A DNA stretch of 64,000 bases from Phascolarctos cinereus (GCF_002099425.1 NW_018343953.1:7033501-7097500); one strand, 5' to 3'. Positions 44,133 to 57,866 are shown, numbered from the stretch's first letter. The notes: a model not told the origin generated them from the letters alone. Made by a program: numbers and translations.

Positions 44133-45925
44133 ATATTAACTAAGTTCGTTTTACTCTTAAGCAGTTTGGGAGATCTCATTCCAACTAGTACAGTAGTATA
44201 GTTTAACAATCATACTTAAAAGTTCCACCATCTTCTAAATTGGCTGTTTTCAGAGATGAGGTATCTGAAGAAAGTTGCTTGTCTCTGCTCTCCAGCCCCT
44301 ACACACAAACAAAAAAATCATCAAAGTATTTTGTTATTGTGTTGGCATTTTTATCTTTTGCATACAGAAAAGTTTACTTTATAGTATTACTACCTAATCT
44401 TTTTCCTTCTCTAGCTAGTCAATATAAACTGAAGGTATTGCCTGCCCTGTCAACCTCGATCTCATTGTATCTTTCATTGTGATCATTTTGATGGCTTCTA
44501 CTTGGTTGGCCATGGCTCCCTTCATTTCAGAGATAACCTGCAAGGTTAGTGCAGATTTCATTTTTGTTTGCTTTTGTTTTGTTACTTCAAATCCAAGCCT
44601 GATATTCCCCTTGATAATAGTATAAGGAACATTTGTTTTGGGTGCATAAGGCAAGCAGGAAGACTACTAACTCAGTGAGGTCCAAAGAGTGTTTGAATTA
44701 CCACCCATTAAGCCTTCCTTCCCCCAGGACAGAAACAGGCTTGATGCCCTTCTGTGGATAAACAGTATTTCATAGGATTATTCCCTTTGTGTTTCTTGGT
44801 TGCTTTCCCATCACCATCTCCAGAAGAAATAATCATTCCCAAATGAATAAGATACCCCTCAAATGGGTGACAAAGGCATTTTCTCATTTCTTTCAAGTGT
44901 CTTCCATTAAAAACAACAGTGAACACTCACTTTAAGGAAATAAAACTAACAATAAAAATCTGTTCAGTTTTTAAAAACAAATCACCAACTTTCAGGTCAG
45001 ATGACTAATAAGATGGAGAATCTCATGATCTCTCAAACCTCTAAAAATAGAAATTATGCATAAGAGATAAAGCAATTTTAGCTGTATTCAAGGTTAGAAC
45101 ACCAAGAACCCAAATGAGGTAACAATTCAATGAACTGATAGCAGAGAAAACTAACTAACCCCTACTATTTTAACTCACCACCCCTTCCCCCACTACCACG
45201 CTCCTGTAGCAGAGGTACACTAATACAGAATTCAACTCTACATATCTCCCACCTCCCCAGTGCCACAGAAATCCAAAAGACAGAAGTTTGCTCAAGCTGT
45301 GGCAGTATTTTGTGCCACAACATAGCTTAGCCAGAGAACTGAGGTAAAGAAGGAATGGAATAGGACACAAGTGTGCTGTCTGGTACCACTAAGCCTAAGG
45401 GAGAGTCTAGCATCCAGTTGGAGCCAAATTTTTCCCCCTAGAAGTCACTTGGAGGCAGAGCCTGACACTGGTGAACTATGTGAATTGCCCAGCATGGAAG
45501 GAGGCTGAGATGGTTTTGAGGTCCAGCTCCTAGAGAAATCAGACCCAAAGGAGGAATCATAAAGTAAATGATAGACTATAAGAAGAAGAAAAAAAGAGAA
45601 ATTGCCAAAGATCTCAGGAGGAAGAAAACTCAACTAGAGACCTTGAGCTTAAGCAGATAAACCAGCAGTGAAGATATTAAAATGATAGAAGTAAATATGG
45701 CTTGTAGGCCGAGTAAAAGAGTCTAGACATCCATGAACAAATATGGAAAGACAAAGGAAAATGAATCTCCATATATGATAAGGCAAAGGATTCTGTGGAT
45801 CCTCAAGAGAGCATAGAACCACATAGGATGTTCCTGAATGGTTTAAATTTTAAAAAGGAAATGAGAGGGAGTCAAAGGCTACTCTCCTGCCTGCACTGGA
45901 CCCCCATGTCCTCTCTCTGCCCCAT
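44133..45925. other. Unassigned sequence, possibly an old retroelement 5' region
   Basis: The A/G-rich half (about 45.0-45.9 kb) could be the 5' part of an L1-like element into which the MDH2 copy landed. This is an inference from base composition only. Confidence 0.3.
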
Positions 45926-45926
45926 G

Positions 45927-46864
45927 ATGTTGTCATCCTTTGCCCCCACTTTAGCCTTAGCACCTTGGAACAGAATAATGCTGAAGTATCTTTGCTAGCT
46001 GCTTCTGGAGAAATTGGATAACCCCTTTCATTTCTGAAGAACTGCCTTTAGTGAGCCATCTAACACTTTAAGACATTGCTCATACCCTTAATGTAGCAGC
46101 TAATCTCAGCCACATTGACAGCAGAGTGACTGTGAAAGGTTACATAGGACCAGACAAGCTGCCAGATTGTTTGAAAGTCTGTAACACCAACCTGATTCCT
46201 ATAGAAGTCCCCAGAAAGACAGGAATGACCCTTGATAACCTTTTCAACAACAAAGCTACAAGCATTGCTATTCTGACTGCTGCCTATACCAAGCAAAATC
46301 GAGAAGGCATGATCTGTATTATTGTAAACCTAGTTAACTCTATCATCCCAGTGATATCTAAAGTTTTCAAGAAACAAGGTGTGTAGAACTCCAACAAAAT
46401 CTTTGCTGTAACAACACTGGATATTATCAGAATAAATACTTTTTGTTGCAAGGAAGAGTATAATCCTTCTGATCTCTCAGTGCATACCTAAAGTCGAATT
46501 TCCCAAGGATCAGCTGAAAACCCTGATAGGAAAGATCCAAGAGGTTGGAAGAAAGGTTGTCAAAGCTAAAGCTGGAGCAGGTTCTACAACCTATCAATGG
46601 CCTATGCCAAGTGACAGATTTGTCTTCTCTATTGTGTTGTAATAAACAGAAAGGAGGGAGTCATGGAATGTTCCTTTGTCAGATCAGAAGAAACAGAGTG
46701 CTCCTATTTTTCCATACCCTTGCTGTTTGGGAAAAAAAGGCATCAAAAATAATCTAGACACTGGCAAGATCTCCCTTTTTGAAGAGAAGATGGTCACTGA
46801 GGCCATTCTCAAGGTGAAGGTTTCCATCAAGAAAGAAAAGGATTTTGTGAAGAACATGAAGTGA
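45927..46864 (+). pseudogene. MDH2: Processed pseudogene of mitochondrial malate dehydrogenase
   Basis: The parent enzyme interconverts malate and oxaloacetate with NAD in the mitochondrial matrix. This copy runs from the presequence-like start (MLSSFAPTLALAP, cf. MDH2 MLSALARPA.AA) to the terminal IKKEKDFVKNMK and a TGA at 46862-46864 (parent ...IKKGEDFVKTLK). The clearest block is 46126-46386: TVKGYIGPDKLPDCLK, VPRKTGMT (substrate-loop arginine kept) and SKVFKKQGV. Later blocks include [20 protein letters not shown] and SLFEEKM. There are no introns across the whole coding length, so it is a retrocopy. It is dead: stops lie in the N-terminal part, the frame changes several times, and a deletion of about 60 bp removes the segment carrying the GGHAG box with the catalytic histidine. 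The copy is 938 bp against about 1017 bp for an intact frame. No A-tail is evident after the stop, so the 3' limit of the retrocopy is unclear. The divergence suggests an old insertion. Confidence 0.95.
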
Positions 46865-48814
46865 AAAAAACTATAATGTGAGAAAAGGAATCTATTTCCT
46901 CAATTTATTAAGTAAATGTATTATGTTTTTATTTATTATTCATTTATTATTTCACTTGAAAAATATTTTAGATGTAGTGCATCATCTTTGAGGAGATTGA
47001 TTATATTAGCATATTATCACCCAATCAAATTGTCAACTGGTATTTTGATATAGCAATAAAATGGTCATCTATTTCTTTTTAAAGGAAAACAAGACATTTG
47101 AAAACAGAATTTATTACCTGCACAACAAAAATAATTGGCAAAATGGAAACACTTGAATCCATATTAGCAAATCTCACCAAAAACAAAACAAAATTAAAAA
47201 AAGAGAGGATAACTGATTAAGAATGCAAATACACAGAAATGAAAGAAAACCACAAATAAGAGAAACAAAAAGCAATAACATTAATTTTTGCTGTATTAAA
47301 TTACAGAATGGGAAGGTGCATAAATGAATCGGGTTGAAGAAGAAGATAGAGCAAAATATATGTTGTACTCCAATCAAGTTAAAGGCTAACAAAGGATGGA
47401 AAATAACTTCTATAGTCTCTCAAGAAAAGAGTCCACAGGAGAATAAGTGAGAGAAACTGAAAAATGGAGAAAGAAGGGAGAAATGTTGTCTCAGTGGTGG
47501 AAGTACCATTGATGTGCAATCCCAGGAGAGAAGAGAGTTAATTACAATGAGTGTAATATTCAGGAATTTGGTGTTGAGACACCTTTAATTTTGCCCCAAG
47601 AGACAGGAAATCATAGCTCTGTAGGTGACTAAAGAATGGGAAGGCATAGAGATAGGGAAGAGATTTCGACAAAATGGGAAAAAGTGACCATGGGAAGACA
47701 ACAGTCAATATTGAACTGTACAATCTGAAACATAGGAAAATTCCCACTATGTGACAATATCCTCCCTACCACCTACAGGAAATTATTACTAAGAATAAGT
47801 CATAAAAATAAGAAAAAGTGGGCCTAGGGCAAAAGTACCACAGGACAATAATATAGAAACTATTTAGAAAAAGGAACTAAGAATAGATACTGTAGATGTT
47901 TTCATTCCACAAAGAATACAGAGACTAAACAAGGACTAAATAAGTGAATAAAAAAGTCTAGAATAGACAGAAAGGGAATATAAATAGTAAAGAGAATGAG
48001 AGAGTTATATCCTTTTTTTTAAGAAAAAGGTACAGAAAATGAAGTTTAAAAAACTAACAAGCAAAACAAGTACAAGCAGAGGAAATGAATAAGAACATTT
48101 ACTTCAGTACTCAACTGAAAAGGAAGAAAAGAGGGGAAGAATTAAATAACTAGATAAAAACAAGAAAGAAAGAAAGAAAGAAAGAAAATAATAATAAGTA
48201 ATAATAATTAAGTAAATCTCCAAAATTAGAGAGAGGACTAATAAATGGGAGGGTTTTGGTGTGAGAGTGAAGAGAAGACAGGTGGTTGAAATAAGGCTGC
48301 CCTAAAATAAAGCTAAAATGACGGAAAAGACACAGTACTGTATTATCTGCTTCGTTTTATAGATGGCTCACTGAGAGGGTTAGAAAGAAGGATACTGGAG
48401 GAAAATACAGTGATTTACAAAAAAACAGGATACATCAATTTAAATGTATTTTTTAAAAATTAGCTAGTACTTGTTCATTTTAAAATAAGCAGATGACTTC
48501 TCAGTCCTCCTACCCCTCCCACATCCAAAATATCCAACAAAACTGTTTCCTTTTGCCTTCTGGGTTCTTCTGGCATTCTTTCTAATCACTCCTTCTGGTG
48601 TGATCTTTAATATAAGGAACACTGAATGTGAGGAAAGATGTGGGAGGCAAGGAGGCAGGGAGATGGGCAGTCTAAATATAATGCTAAATCCCCTAGTTTC
48701 CTTTTGGAAATCTAACAGAAACTTTTTTGTGAATTTTTAAATTATTCACTTAACTTGAGGAATTATTATGTCTTCACATTAATAAACCTTCAACACATCC
48801 ACTTTGATCTTTGG
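46865..48814. other. Unassigned A-rich sequence
   Basis: About 1.9 kb of A-rich sequence with no recognised family. It includes a short AAAG array (48163-48190) and scattered oligo-A. The first bases after the MDH2 stop may be its 3' UTR. Confidence 0.35.
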
Positions 48815-49015
48815 AACTAGATTATCATCTTGTCTCTTTCACCAACTAGTCATGTGATCAGTCACTTAGCCTTTCTGATCCTTAGTTTCTACATCTATCA
48901 CATGTGAATCACATCTTCTCTGTTAGGTTTATGTATGAGAAAATGAATGTGAAAATGCTTTGAAAAGTATGAAATGCTATGCAAATGGCTTTTATTAGTA
49001 TTAGTCATACTTATT
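48815..49015 (+). repeat. MIR/THER1 SINE
   Basis: 'catgtgatcagtcacttagc', 'cttagtttctacatctatca', then a THER1-like end 'gaaatgctatgcaaatggct'. Confidence 0.78.
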
Positions 49016-49384
49016 ATTATGAACCATAGCATTAGATCAAAAGAACCAAGGACTTGCAATTAGAGGAGTCTGTTACTACTCTCAAAGGGAAGACAAAAGC
49101 AAATTATTAGGGTTTTGCCAACACAAATGTCCTGACCTTGAAAAACATCAGTTGAGTATTACCAAGGTGTCATAGGATCATGAATGAAACTTGAAAAGGA
49201 CTTCATTCCTACCCCTCTCTAATTTAAAGTTCAGAAAATTGAGAAGACAGGTGACTTTTCCAAAATCCCATAGGGAATTTAGCTTCAAAGGAAGGATTAA
49301 CAGGTCTTTTGACTCTAGATCCAGTGCACTTTCCAATCCATAAAGACCTCTTTCTCTTGGAATGAATTAAAACACAAGCTATGA
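49016..49384. other. Unassigned, with an old inverted SINE-like piece
   Basis: 49190-49345 loosely follows an inverted MIR-like order. The rest is not recognised. Confidence 0.4.
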
Positions 49385-50329
49385 CCATGCCGATAGATAA
49401 ATGGTCAAAGGATGTGAACAAAGAATTCTCAAAATAACTGCAAATTCACAAACACATGAAAATATACTCCAAATCACTAATAAAAAAGAGAAAGGCAAAT
49501 CAAAACAACTGTGAGGTTTCATGTCACATCCTGCAAATTGGCAAAAATAACCCAAAAAAATGGCAACAGTCAGGGTTGGAGGATTTGTGGGAAGATAGGC
49601 ACATTAATACATTGTTGGTGGAAGTATGAAATGGTACAATCATTTTCAAAAGCAATTTGGTATTATGTAAATAAAGTGACTAAAATGTCCATACCTTTTG
49701 AACTTAAGACTGTCTTACTGGGCTTATACCCTAAGGAAGCAACTGATGAGAAAGAAGTCTTCATATATTCCAAAATATTTATATTATAGCAGCACTTTTT
49801 GTGATAGCTAAAAATTGGAAACAAGGTAGAAGCCCATTGATTAGGGAATGGCTAAACAAATTGTAGTATGTTAATGTAATGGAATACTACTGCACTGTAA
49901 GAAATGATGTGTGTGATGAATATAGAGAAGCATGAAAAGATCTATATGAACTGATGAAGTAAACAGAGCCAAGAAAACAATATATACAGTAACTAAAACA
50001 ATGTAAATGACATGGAGATTGACACACCAAAAAAAATCAAAAGTAAAAAAATTATAAAGATCAAGCAGTACTCAAGTGAAGAGATATGAGCCAACATCCC
50101 CAATCTACCTCATGGTAGAGGCAGAAGAGCCACAAGTTTTACACATTGCACATTCTCAATGTGTCGATCAGTTATGTTAATTTTTCCCCTCTCTAAAAAA
50201 ACAAAACAAAGCAAAAACACTATTTGTCATGGTGATTGGCTCTCACAGTAAAGGAAGGAGAGGAATACATGAGATGTTATAGTAATGTAAGAAACAGAAA
50301 ATATGAACAAAAATTATCTTTTAAAAAAT
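49385..50329 (+). repeat. 5'-truncated L1 insertion with target-site duplication
   Basis: ORF2 end and 3' UTR: 'gataaatggtcaaaggatgt', 'taaaatgtccataccttttg', 'aatggaatactactgcactg'. The 9-bp aagctatga at 49376-49384 and 50330-50338 brackets the insertion. Confidence 0.9.
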
Positions 50330-50560
50330 AAGCTATGATTTTATAAAATGGAGGGGTTTCTTTTGTTTATTTTCCTTGGTTAGACCAAGGAAACTTTCAG
50401 ACTTATGTTCTTTAACTCCCCTTCACTCATTATAACTTGAGATTACACCTCTATGCCTTCATACAGGCTTATACCCAAGCCTTGAACTTACTCTAACTTC
50501 GATTCTACCTCTTAGAATCCCTAGTTTATTTTAATGATCAGTTTGGGTGCAACTCTTACA
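50330..50560. other. Unassigned sequence
   Basis: The locus flanking the L1 insertion. A part may belong to the following L2 copy. Confidence 0.4.
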
Positions 50561-50780
50561 TGAAACTTTTCCTTATCCTTCTCTCTAGTAATTAATGCTC
50601 TCACTCTCTTCAAATTATCTTTTGTTTATTTTTCTGTGTAGGTATCTTTAGTTTATCCCCACAATAGAATATAAGCTCCTTGAGGGCAGGGACTGCTTCC
50701 TTTTTTTTTTCTTTAAACCCCCAGCACATAGTATAGTGCCCTGCATATAATAAGGTTTTAGAAAATATTTGTTCAATTAA
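50561..50780 (+). repeat. L2 LINE 3' UTR
   Basis: 'aagctccttgagggcaggga' then 'cagcacatagtatagtgccc' and an AT-rich end. Confidence 0.82.
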
Positions 50781-51500
50781 CAATAACAGGTTCAAAGAGA
50801 TGGAGGTGAGGAAGAAGTGTATACCAGACACGGGGGTCCGCCTATGCAAAGGCAAGGAGATGATAGATGGAATGCCACATATGGGGAACAGCAAGTAGGC
50901 TAGTTTGGCTACAATGTAGAGCACATGGAGGAGAATAACATATAAGAAACCTGGAAAGGAAGGATGGTGTCAGATTCTAGAAGGCTTTGAATGCCAAATA
51001 GAGGACTTTTTATTTTAATCTACAGGCAGATCCTTGGGCTCTGTAGCCCAAGGAGTAGCACAGTCTGACTTGTGCTTTAAGAATATCACTTTAGCATCGG
51101 TGCAGAGGATGGAATGAAGGAAAGAGAGATTTGATGCAAGGAAACTAATTAGAAAATAAGTGAAATAGCACAGAAAAATATTGATGAAGGCCTGAATTAG
51201 TGTATTAGCTATGTGAATGTAGAGAAGCAAACAGATAATAACAAGATTTGTAACTGTCAACTAGGGGTTCAGGAATAGGGAAGAGCTGAGGGTTGTTTCC
51301 TAAGGGCATATTTGTGTGACTAAGGATAATGGAGTCAGTAATAGAAACAGGGAATTTAGAAAGCTGGGAGAGTTACAGCAGGGGAAAGATAATGAGGATT
51401 TTTATTTTTTAGGCATTTGAGTTTATGATGCCTACCTTAGTCACGCAGTTTGAAATGTCATATAAGTTAGTCATATGAGACTGGAGCTTGGGTAAAAGAC
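50781..51500 (-). repeat. L2 LINE copy (antisense)
   Basis: 'cagcaagtaggctagtttgg', 'ctagaaggctttgaatgcca' and 'tttatgatgcctacc'. It lies head-on to the sense L2 3' end just before it. Confidence 0.8.
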
Positions 51501-51534
51501 TAGAACCTCTGTGATTTTGATCACTGTACTTTCA

Positions 51535-51745
51535 GTTCCTCAGATCATTAATATAGACTTTAGAAGGCACCTTAGGGATCATCTGGTACAATTCCTTCTT
51601 TTGCAGATGAGAAAACAGGCTGAAAGAAGTGAAGTGACTTGCTCAAGTTCACACAGATATTTAATCAAATCAATTATTACATTAAGTGGCAGAGCTGGGA
51701 TTTGAGCTCCTCTCCTCTGACTCCCGAGCTAATACTCTTTCAACA
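51535..51745 (-). repeat. MIR-like SINE (antisense)
   Basis: 'cagatgagaaaacaggctga', 'gaagtgacttgctcaagttc' and 'gagctgggatttgagctcct'. Confidence 0.7.
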
Positions 51746-51893
51746 GCTCCATGCAACAATGGAATAGAACTTCAAGGAGAACAAAATACAAAATTAACCT
51801 AAGTAAAATGTGAGTGAGCATACTGGTGACTGGAGTAGGTTGAGCTCCAGGTATAACAAAAATATGAGTAATTTTAGAAAAGATGACATTGAC

Positions 51894-54800
51894 CCTGGGA
51901 GCCAAAATGGTGGAGTACAGATAGCAACTCAGCTGAACTCTCCCAACATTGCCCTCCAAACAACTTTAAAATAATGCTATTAATCAAATTTTGGCATTTT
52001 CCCAACATAAGACGACTTAAAAGGTCAATCAAAAAGGTCCATGACACAGGGGGAAGGGGGTTCAGTCCAGAGCACAGCACACACTGCAGTGGACCTTGGA
52101 GGCAGCTACAACCGCAGCAGAAGGAGCAGGAGCTCTCAGCCCAGAGACAGGAAGGGGGTTGGACAATTAGTTAGAAAGAGATTACAGAGTACCCTTTGCT
52201 AGCACTGGGTACAGCTAGTGCTGATTGGCAAGTCTATTACCCATATGAAGATCTGGGCTACAGTTCTAGGGCGGAGAGTAGTGCTTGTCATCAATCACAA
52301 AAGAGCAGGGGCCCTGCTTGTAGTTCCAAAGTAGAGAGAGGAGCACTAACATTTGTGGCTGCAAGAGAACAGGGGACATGGGTTCAGATTGGGGGTCAAG
52401 AGGAACACTAGTGCTGTGGCCACAGGAGATCATGGGCCCTTCTTGGGTAAAGAGTCCAGAGCAGGAGAGCAATGACTGCACTTCTTCCTGGATCATACCA
52501 CTTTGGAATCACCAAAAACTTGCAGACTCCCAAAACTGGCTCAAAAAACAGAAGCACAAAAAAAGTCTGAAGCTTGGAACCCCAAGGTGAGCTAAGCCCA
52601 ACTTTAATATAAAGTTCAAAGTCAAGAAATAGGCTAGAAAAATGAGCAAACAACAACAAAAATACTTGACCATTAAAAGCTACTATGATTGCAAAGAACA
52701 AGACTAACTCAGAAGACAATAAAGTGAAAACAGCTACAAGCCAAGCCTCAAGGAAAAAATGTCAATTAGAACCAAGTCCAAGAAAAATTTCTGAAAGCAT
52801 TAAAGAAAGAGATAATAATTATAGAGGAAAATGAGGGTGATGCAACAAAATTAAGAAAAGAGAATGAACAGCATGTTGAAAGAGGTACAAAAAAATGCTA
52901 AACAAAACAGTATAATCCTTCAGGGAGAAAAAATAGGTATTTAATGAAGGAGAGAAATTTCAAGTATTCCTAGAATTGCATGAAAGAATAGCTGAATAAA
53001 AAATTTTACATTCAAACACAAGACTCAAGGAAAACATAAAAAGGTAAACATGAAAGAGAAATCATAAGGAACTTAAAAAGGTTAAACTATTTATATCCCT
53101 ATATAAGAAAATGATATAAATAACTCTTAAGAACTTTATCATTAGGGCAATTTGGAATCTACACAGAGGCCACTAGTGTGAGTCAGTTATGTTGGGATGA
53201 TCTAAAAAAAAATGAAGGTGTAAGAAAGGAGGATATACTGGGAAAAGAGGGAAAGGAGCAGGAGAATGGAGAAAATTATCTCACAAAAATTTGGTGCACA
53301 AGGAAGAGCTTTTAAAGTAGAAGGGGAAATGGGGATGTGTGGCAGGTAATGCTTGAATCTTGCTCTCCTCTGAATTGGTTCAAAGAGTGAAAAATATATA
53401 TACACATTCAGTTGGGCATAGAAATATATCTTACCCAACAGGAAAGCAGGAGAAGGGATGAGAGAAGGGGGCTTGGGGTAAAAAAAAAAAAAGGCAGGAG
53501 TACCAATTATGATCTCAGACAAAGCAAAAGTAAAAAGCAGACCCAATTAAAAGAGACAATCATGGAAATAACATTTCACTAAAAGGGACCAAAGACAATG
53601 AAGTAATACCATTACTAAACATATATATGTACCAAATGGCAGAACATCCAAATGCTTAAAGGAAAAGTTAAATGAGTTACAGGAGGAAATAAACAGTAAA
53701 ACTTTCTCCTCTCAGAACTAGATAAATCTAACCATAAAATAGATTAGAAAAAAGTGAAGTAGATGAATAGAATTTTTTAAAAGTTAGATATGATAGACCT
53801 CTGGAGAAAACTGAATAGAAGTAGAAAGGAATATACCTTTTCTCAGCTGTAAATGGCATATTCACAAAAACTGACTATGTATTAAAGTATTAAAAAACCT
53901 CATAAATAAACACAGAAAAGCAGAAATATTAAATGCACTCTTTTAAGACCATAATGCAATAATAATTCCATTCAATAAAGGGCCTTAAGAGCAAAGATTA
54001 AAAATTAATGGAAGCAAAATAATTAATCATAAAGAATGAGTAGGTCAAGGAACAAATCATAGAAACAATCAATAATTTCATTAAAGAGAATGACAACAAT
54101 GAGACAACATTCCAAAATTTGTGGGATGCAACCAAAGAATACTTAGGGGATATTTTACATCTCTAAATGTTTACATCTAAAAAAGAAACATATCAATGGA
54201 TTGTGTGTGCAATTAAAGAAAAACTAGAAAAAGAACAAATTTTAAATCCCCAATTAATCACTCAAATGGAAATCCTGAAAATTAAAGGATAGATTAATAT
54301 AATTGAAAGTTTAAAAAACCATCAAACTAATAAAACTAGGAGCTGGTTTTATGGGAAGAAACCATAAAATAGATAAACCACTGATTAATTTGATTTTCTT
54401 TTAAAAAAGAAGAAATTTGAATTAGAAGTATCAAAAATGAAAAGGATGAATGCACCACTAAAAGAAGATGAAATTAAAGCAGTTGTAGGAGAGCCATTTT
54501 GCCCAACTTTATGCAAAGAAAACTGACAATTTAAATGAAATGGATGAATATTTACAAAAATATAAACTGCCCAAATTAACAGAGGAAAAAATAAAATATT
54601 TAAATAATCCAGCTTAGAAAAAGAAATTGAACAAACCATTAATGAACTCTCTAAGAAATGGATTTCCAAGTGAATTCTACCAAAACTTTAAAGAAAAATT
54701 AATTCTAATACTATACAAACTATTGGCAAAAATGAGTAAAGAAATCAAACTAAATTTCCTCAATGATACAAATATGGTTTTATACCTAAACCAGGAAGAA

Positions 54801-57800
54801 TAAAAACAGAGAAAGAAAACTATAGAGCAATTTCCCTAATGAATATTGAAGCAAAGTTGTTAAATAAAATACCAGTGAAGAGATTACAGCAATATATCAT
54901 AAAGATCCTACACTATGACAAGGTGAAATTTATTCCAGAAATGCAGGGCTGGTTAAATATTAGGAAAACTATCAGCATATCAATAAGAAAACCAAAAGTC
55001 ATATGATCATATGAATAGATGCAGAAAAAGCCTTGGACATAATTAATATAACACCCATTCCTATTAAAAACACTAGAAGGCATAGGAATCATTGGAGTCT
55101 TTTTTTAAAAAAATAATAAGTATCTATCTATCTAAAACCTAAAACCAAGCATTATCTGTAATGGGGATAAATACCAGTAGCCTTCCTGGTAAGATTAGGG
55201 ATGAATCAAGGATGTCTATTATCATCATTATTATTCAATATTGTATAAGAAATATTAGCTATAGCAAAAAGAAAAGAAAAAGAAATTGAAGGAATAAGAA
55301 TAGGCAATGAGGAAGCAAAACTGTCTTTGCAGATGATATGATGGTATATTTAGAGAATTATAGAAAATCAACTAAAAGCTCATTGAAATAATTAATAATT
55401 TCAGCAAAGTTGTGGGATATGAAATAAACTCACATAAATCATCTGTATTTCTACATATCACCAATAAACCCCAGCAGGAAGAGATAGAAAAGAAATTTCA
55501 TTTAAAATGATTGTAGACAATATAAAAATAATTGGGAGTCAACTTGCCAAAACAAATCCAGGGAACACAATTACAAAACATTTTTCATACAAATAAAGAC
55601 ATAGCTAAACAATAGGAGATATATTAATTGCTCTGGATAGGCCAAGCCAATATAATAAAAATGACAATCCTACTGAAATTAATTTCCTTATTCAGTGCCA
55701 TACCATTCAAAATACCAAAAAAAAATTTTATAGAGCTAGAAAAAAATAGTTAACAAAATTCATTTGGAAGAACAAAAAGTCAAGAATAGCAAAAGAATCC
55801 ATGAAAAAAAAAATGTGAAGGAAGGTGGCTTAGCGCTACCAGATCTCAAACTCTATTACAACATGGTAATCATCAAAACAATCTAGTACTGGCTAAAAAA
55901 ACAAAGAGAGTAGTGGATCAATGGAACATATTTAGTATACAATACACAGTAGTAAATAACAATAGTCATTTTGTGTTTGATAAACCCAATGATTCAACCT
56001 TTTGAGGCAACAACTCATTATTTAACAAAAGTTACTGGGAAAATTGGAAAGCAGTTTGGCAGAAACTTAGCTTAGACCAATATCTCACACCATATATCAA
56101 GATAAAGTCAAAATGCATACATGAATTAGGTATAAAGGGTGATATCACAAGCAAATTAGGGGAGCATGGAAAATTTTACCTGTCAGATCTATGGATAAGT
56201 GAAGAGGTTTATGACCAACAAGAGATAGAGAAGGTCACAGAAGTATAAAGGATAATTTTTATTACCTGAAATTTCAAATTTTTTGCACAAACAAAACTAA
56301 TATAGCCAAAACCAGAAAAATAGGAAGAAACAGGTAGGTGGGAAGAATTACAGCAAGTTTTTCTGATAAAGGCCTCATTTTTCAAATATACAAGGAAGTA
56401 AGCCAAATTTATAAAAATAAAAGTCATTCCCCAATTGGCAAATGGTCAAAGGATATGAACAGGCAGTATTCAGAAGAGATCACAGCTATCTATGAGAAAA
56501 TGCTCCAAATTACTATTGATTAGAGAAACACATTAAAATAACTCTGAGGTACCACTTCACATCTATGAAATTGGTTAACATGACAGAAGAGGAAAATTAC
56601 AAATGCTGGAGGGGAGGTGGAAAAAGGGGACACTAATGCACTGTTGGTAGAGTAGTGAACTAGTCCAACCATTCTTGAGAACAATATGGAACTATACACA
56701 AAGGCCCATAAAACTGTACATAACCTTTGACTCAGCAATACCACTGCTAGGTCATATCCCAAAGAGATAAAAGAAGGATCTATATGTACAAAAATATTTA
56801 TAGCAGCTTGTTTTTTGTTGGCAAAGAATTGGGGAATGGTTGAAGAAGTTGTGGTGTATGATTGTGATGAAATACTATTATGCTATAAGAAATTATAGAA
56901 AGGGGAGTGGTTTCAAAAAATCTAGGAAGACCTGTATGAATTGATGTGAAGTGAAGCAAGCAGAACCAGGAGAATATCATACATAGTAACAGCAATATTT
57001 AACATTGATCAACTATAAGAACTCTGATCAATACAATGATTCAACATAATTCCAAAGGACTCATGATGAAAAATGCTATCCACCATTGAGGAGATGCCCA
57101 ACAATTAAGGAATGGCTAAACAAGTTGTAGTATATGAATGTAATGGAATACTATTGTGCCACAAGAAATGATGGGCAGGCAGATTTCAGAAAAACCTGGA
57201 AAGACTTACATGAACTGATGCACAGTGAAGTGAGCAGAACCAGAAGAACACTGTACACAGTAACAGCAACATTGTGTGATGATCGACATTGATAGACTTA
57301 GTTCTCAGCAATACAACGATCTAAGACAATTCCAAAAGATGCGTGACAGAAAATGCTATCTACATCCAGAGAAAGAACTATGGAGTCTGAATACAGATCA
57401 AAGCATATTATTTTCTCTCTTTTTTTTCTCTTTCTTGTGGTTTTTCCCTTTTGTTCTGATTCTTCTTTCATAAGATGACTAATGTGGAAATACATTTAAT
57501 ATGATCGTACATGTATAACCTATGTCAGATTGCATGCCGCCTTGGGGAGGCGGGAATGGTATAAGGGAGGGAGAAAAAATTTGAAACTCAAAATCTTGTA
57601 AAAGTGGATGTTGAAAACTAAAAAGAAAAAAGAAAAGAAAAATGCTATCCACCTCTAGAGAAAATGGATGAACTCTGAATGCAAATTGAAAAATACTCTT
57701 CACTTTTTTTGTTGTTGTTATTATTGCAGCACGGCTAATATGAAATGTTTTGCATGATTTCACATGTGTAATTGATGATATATTGCTTGTTTTCTCAATG

Positions 57801-57866
57801 GAAGAAAAGCTTGAGGGAGGGAATTTGAACTCAAAAAAATTAAATGAACATTTAAAAAATAACTTT
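51894..57866 (+). repeat. Nearly full-length but decayed L1 LINE, carrying a nested L1
   Basis: Begins at an L1-like 5' end ('gggagccaaaatggtggagt'). A GC-rich leader reaches to about 52.6 kb, an ORF1-type region (about 52.7-53.6 kb) follows, and ORF2 runs from about 53.6 kb. The RT catalytic box F-A-D-D survives at 55326-55337, followed by M-M-V-Y. The ORF2 C-terminus lies at 56.0-57.0 kb. Its 3' UTR is cut by a younger L1 (57085-57637) and resumes to an A-rich end near 57866. Frames are repeatedly broken, so it is not mobile. The total without the nested copy is about 5.4 kb, slightly short of a complete L1. Confidence 0.9.
57085..57637 (+). repeat. Young-looking L1 3' end nested in the L1 3' UTR
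   Basis: A 553-bp copy of ORF2 end plus 3' UTR. It is flanked by the perfect 16-bp repeat aaaaatgctatccacc at 57069-57084 and 57638-57653, and has an A-rich tail. Donor and host text are clearly related but distinct. Confidence 0.95.
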
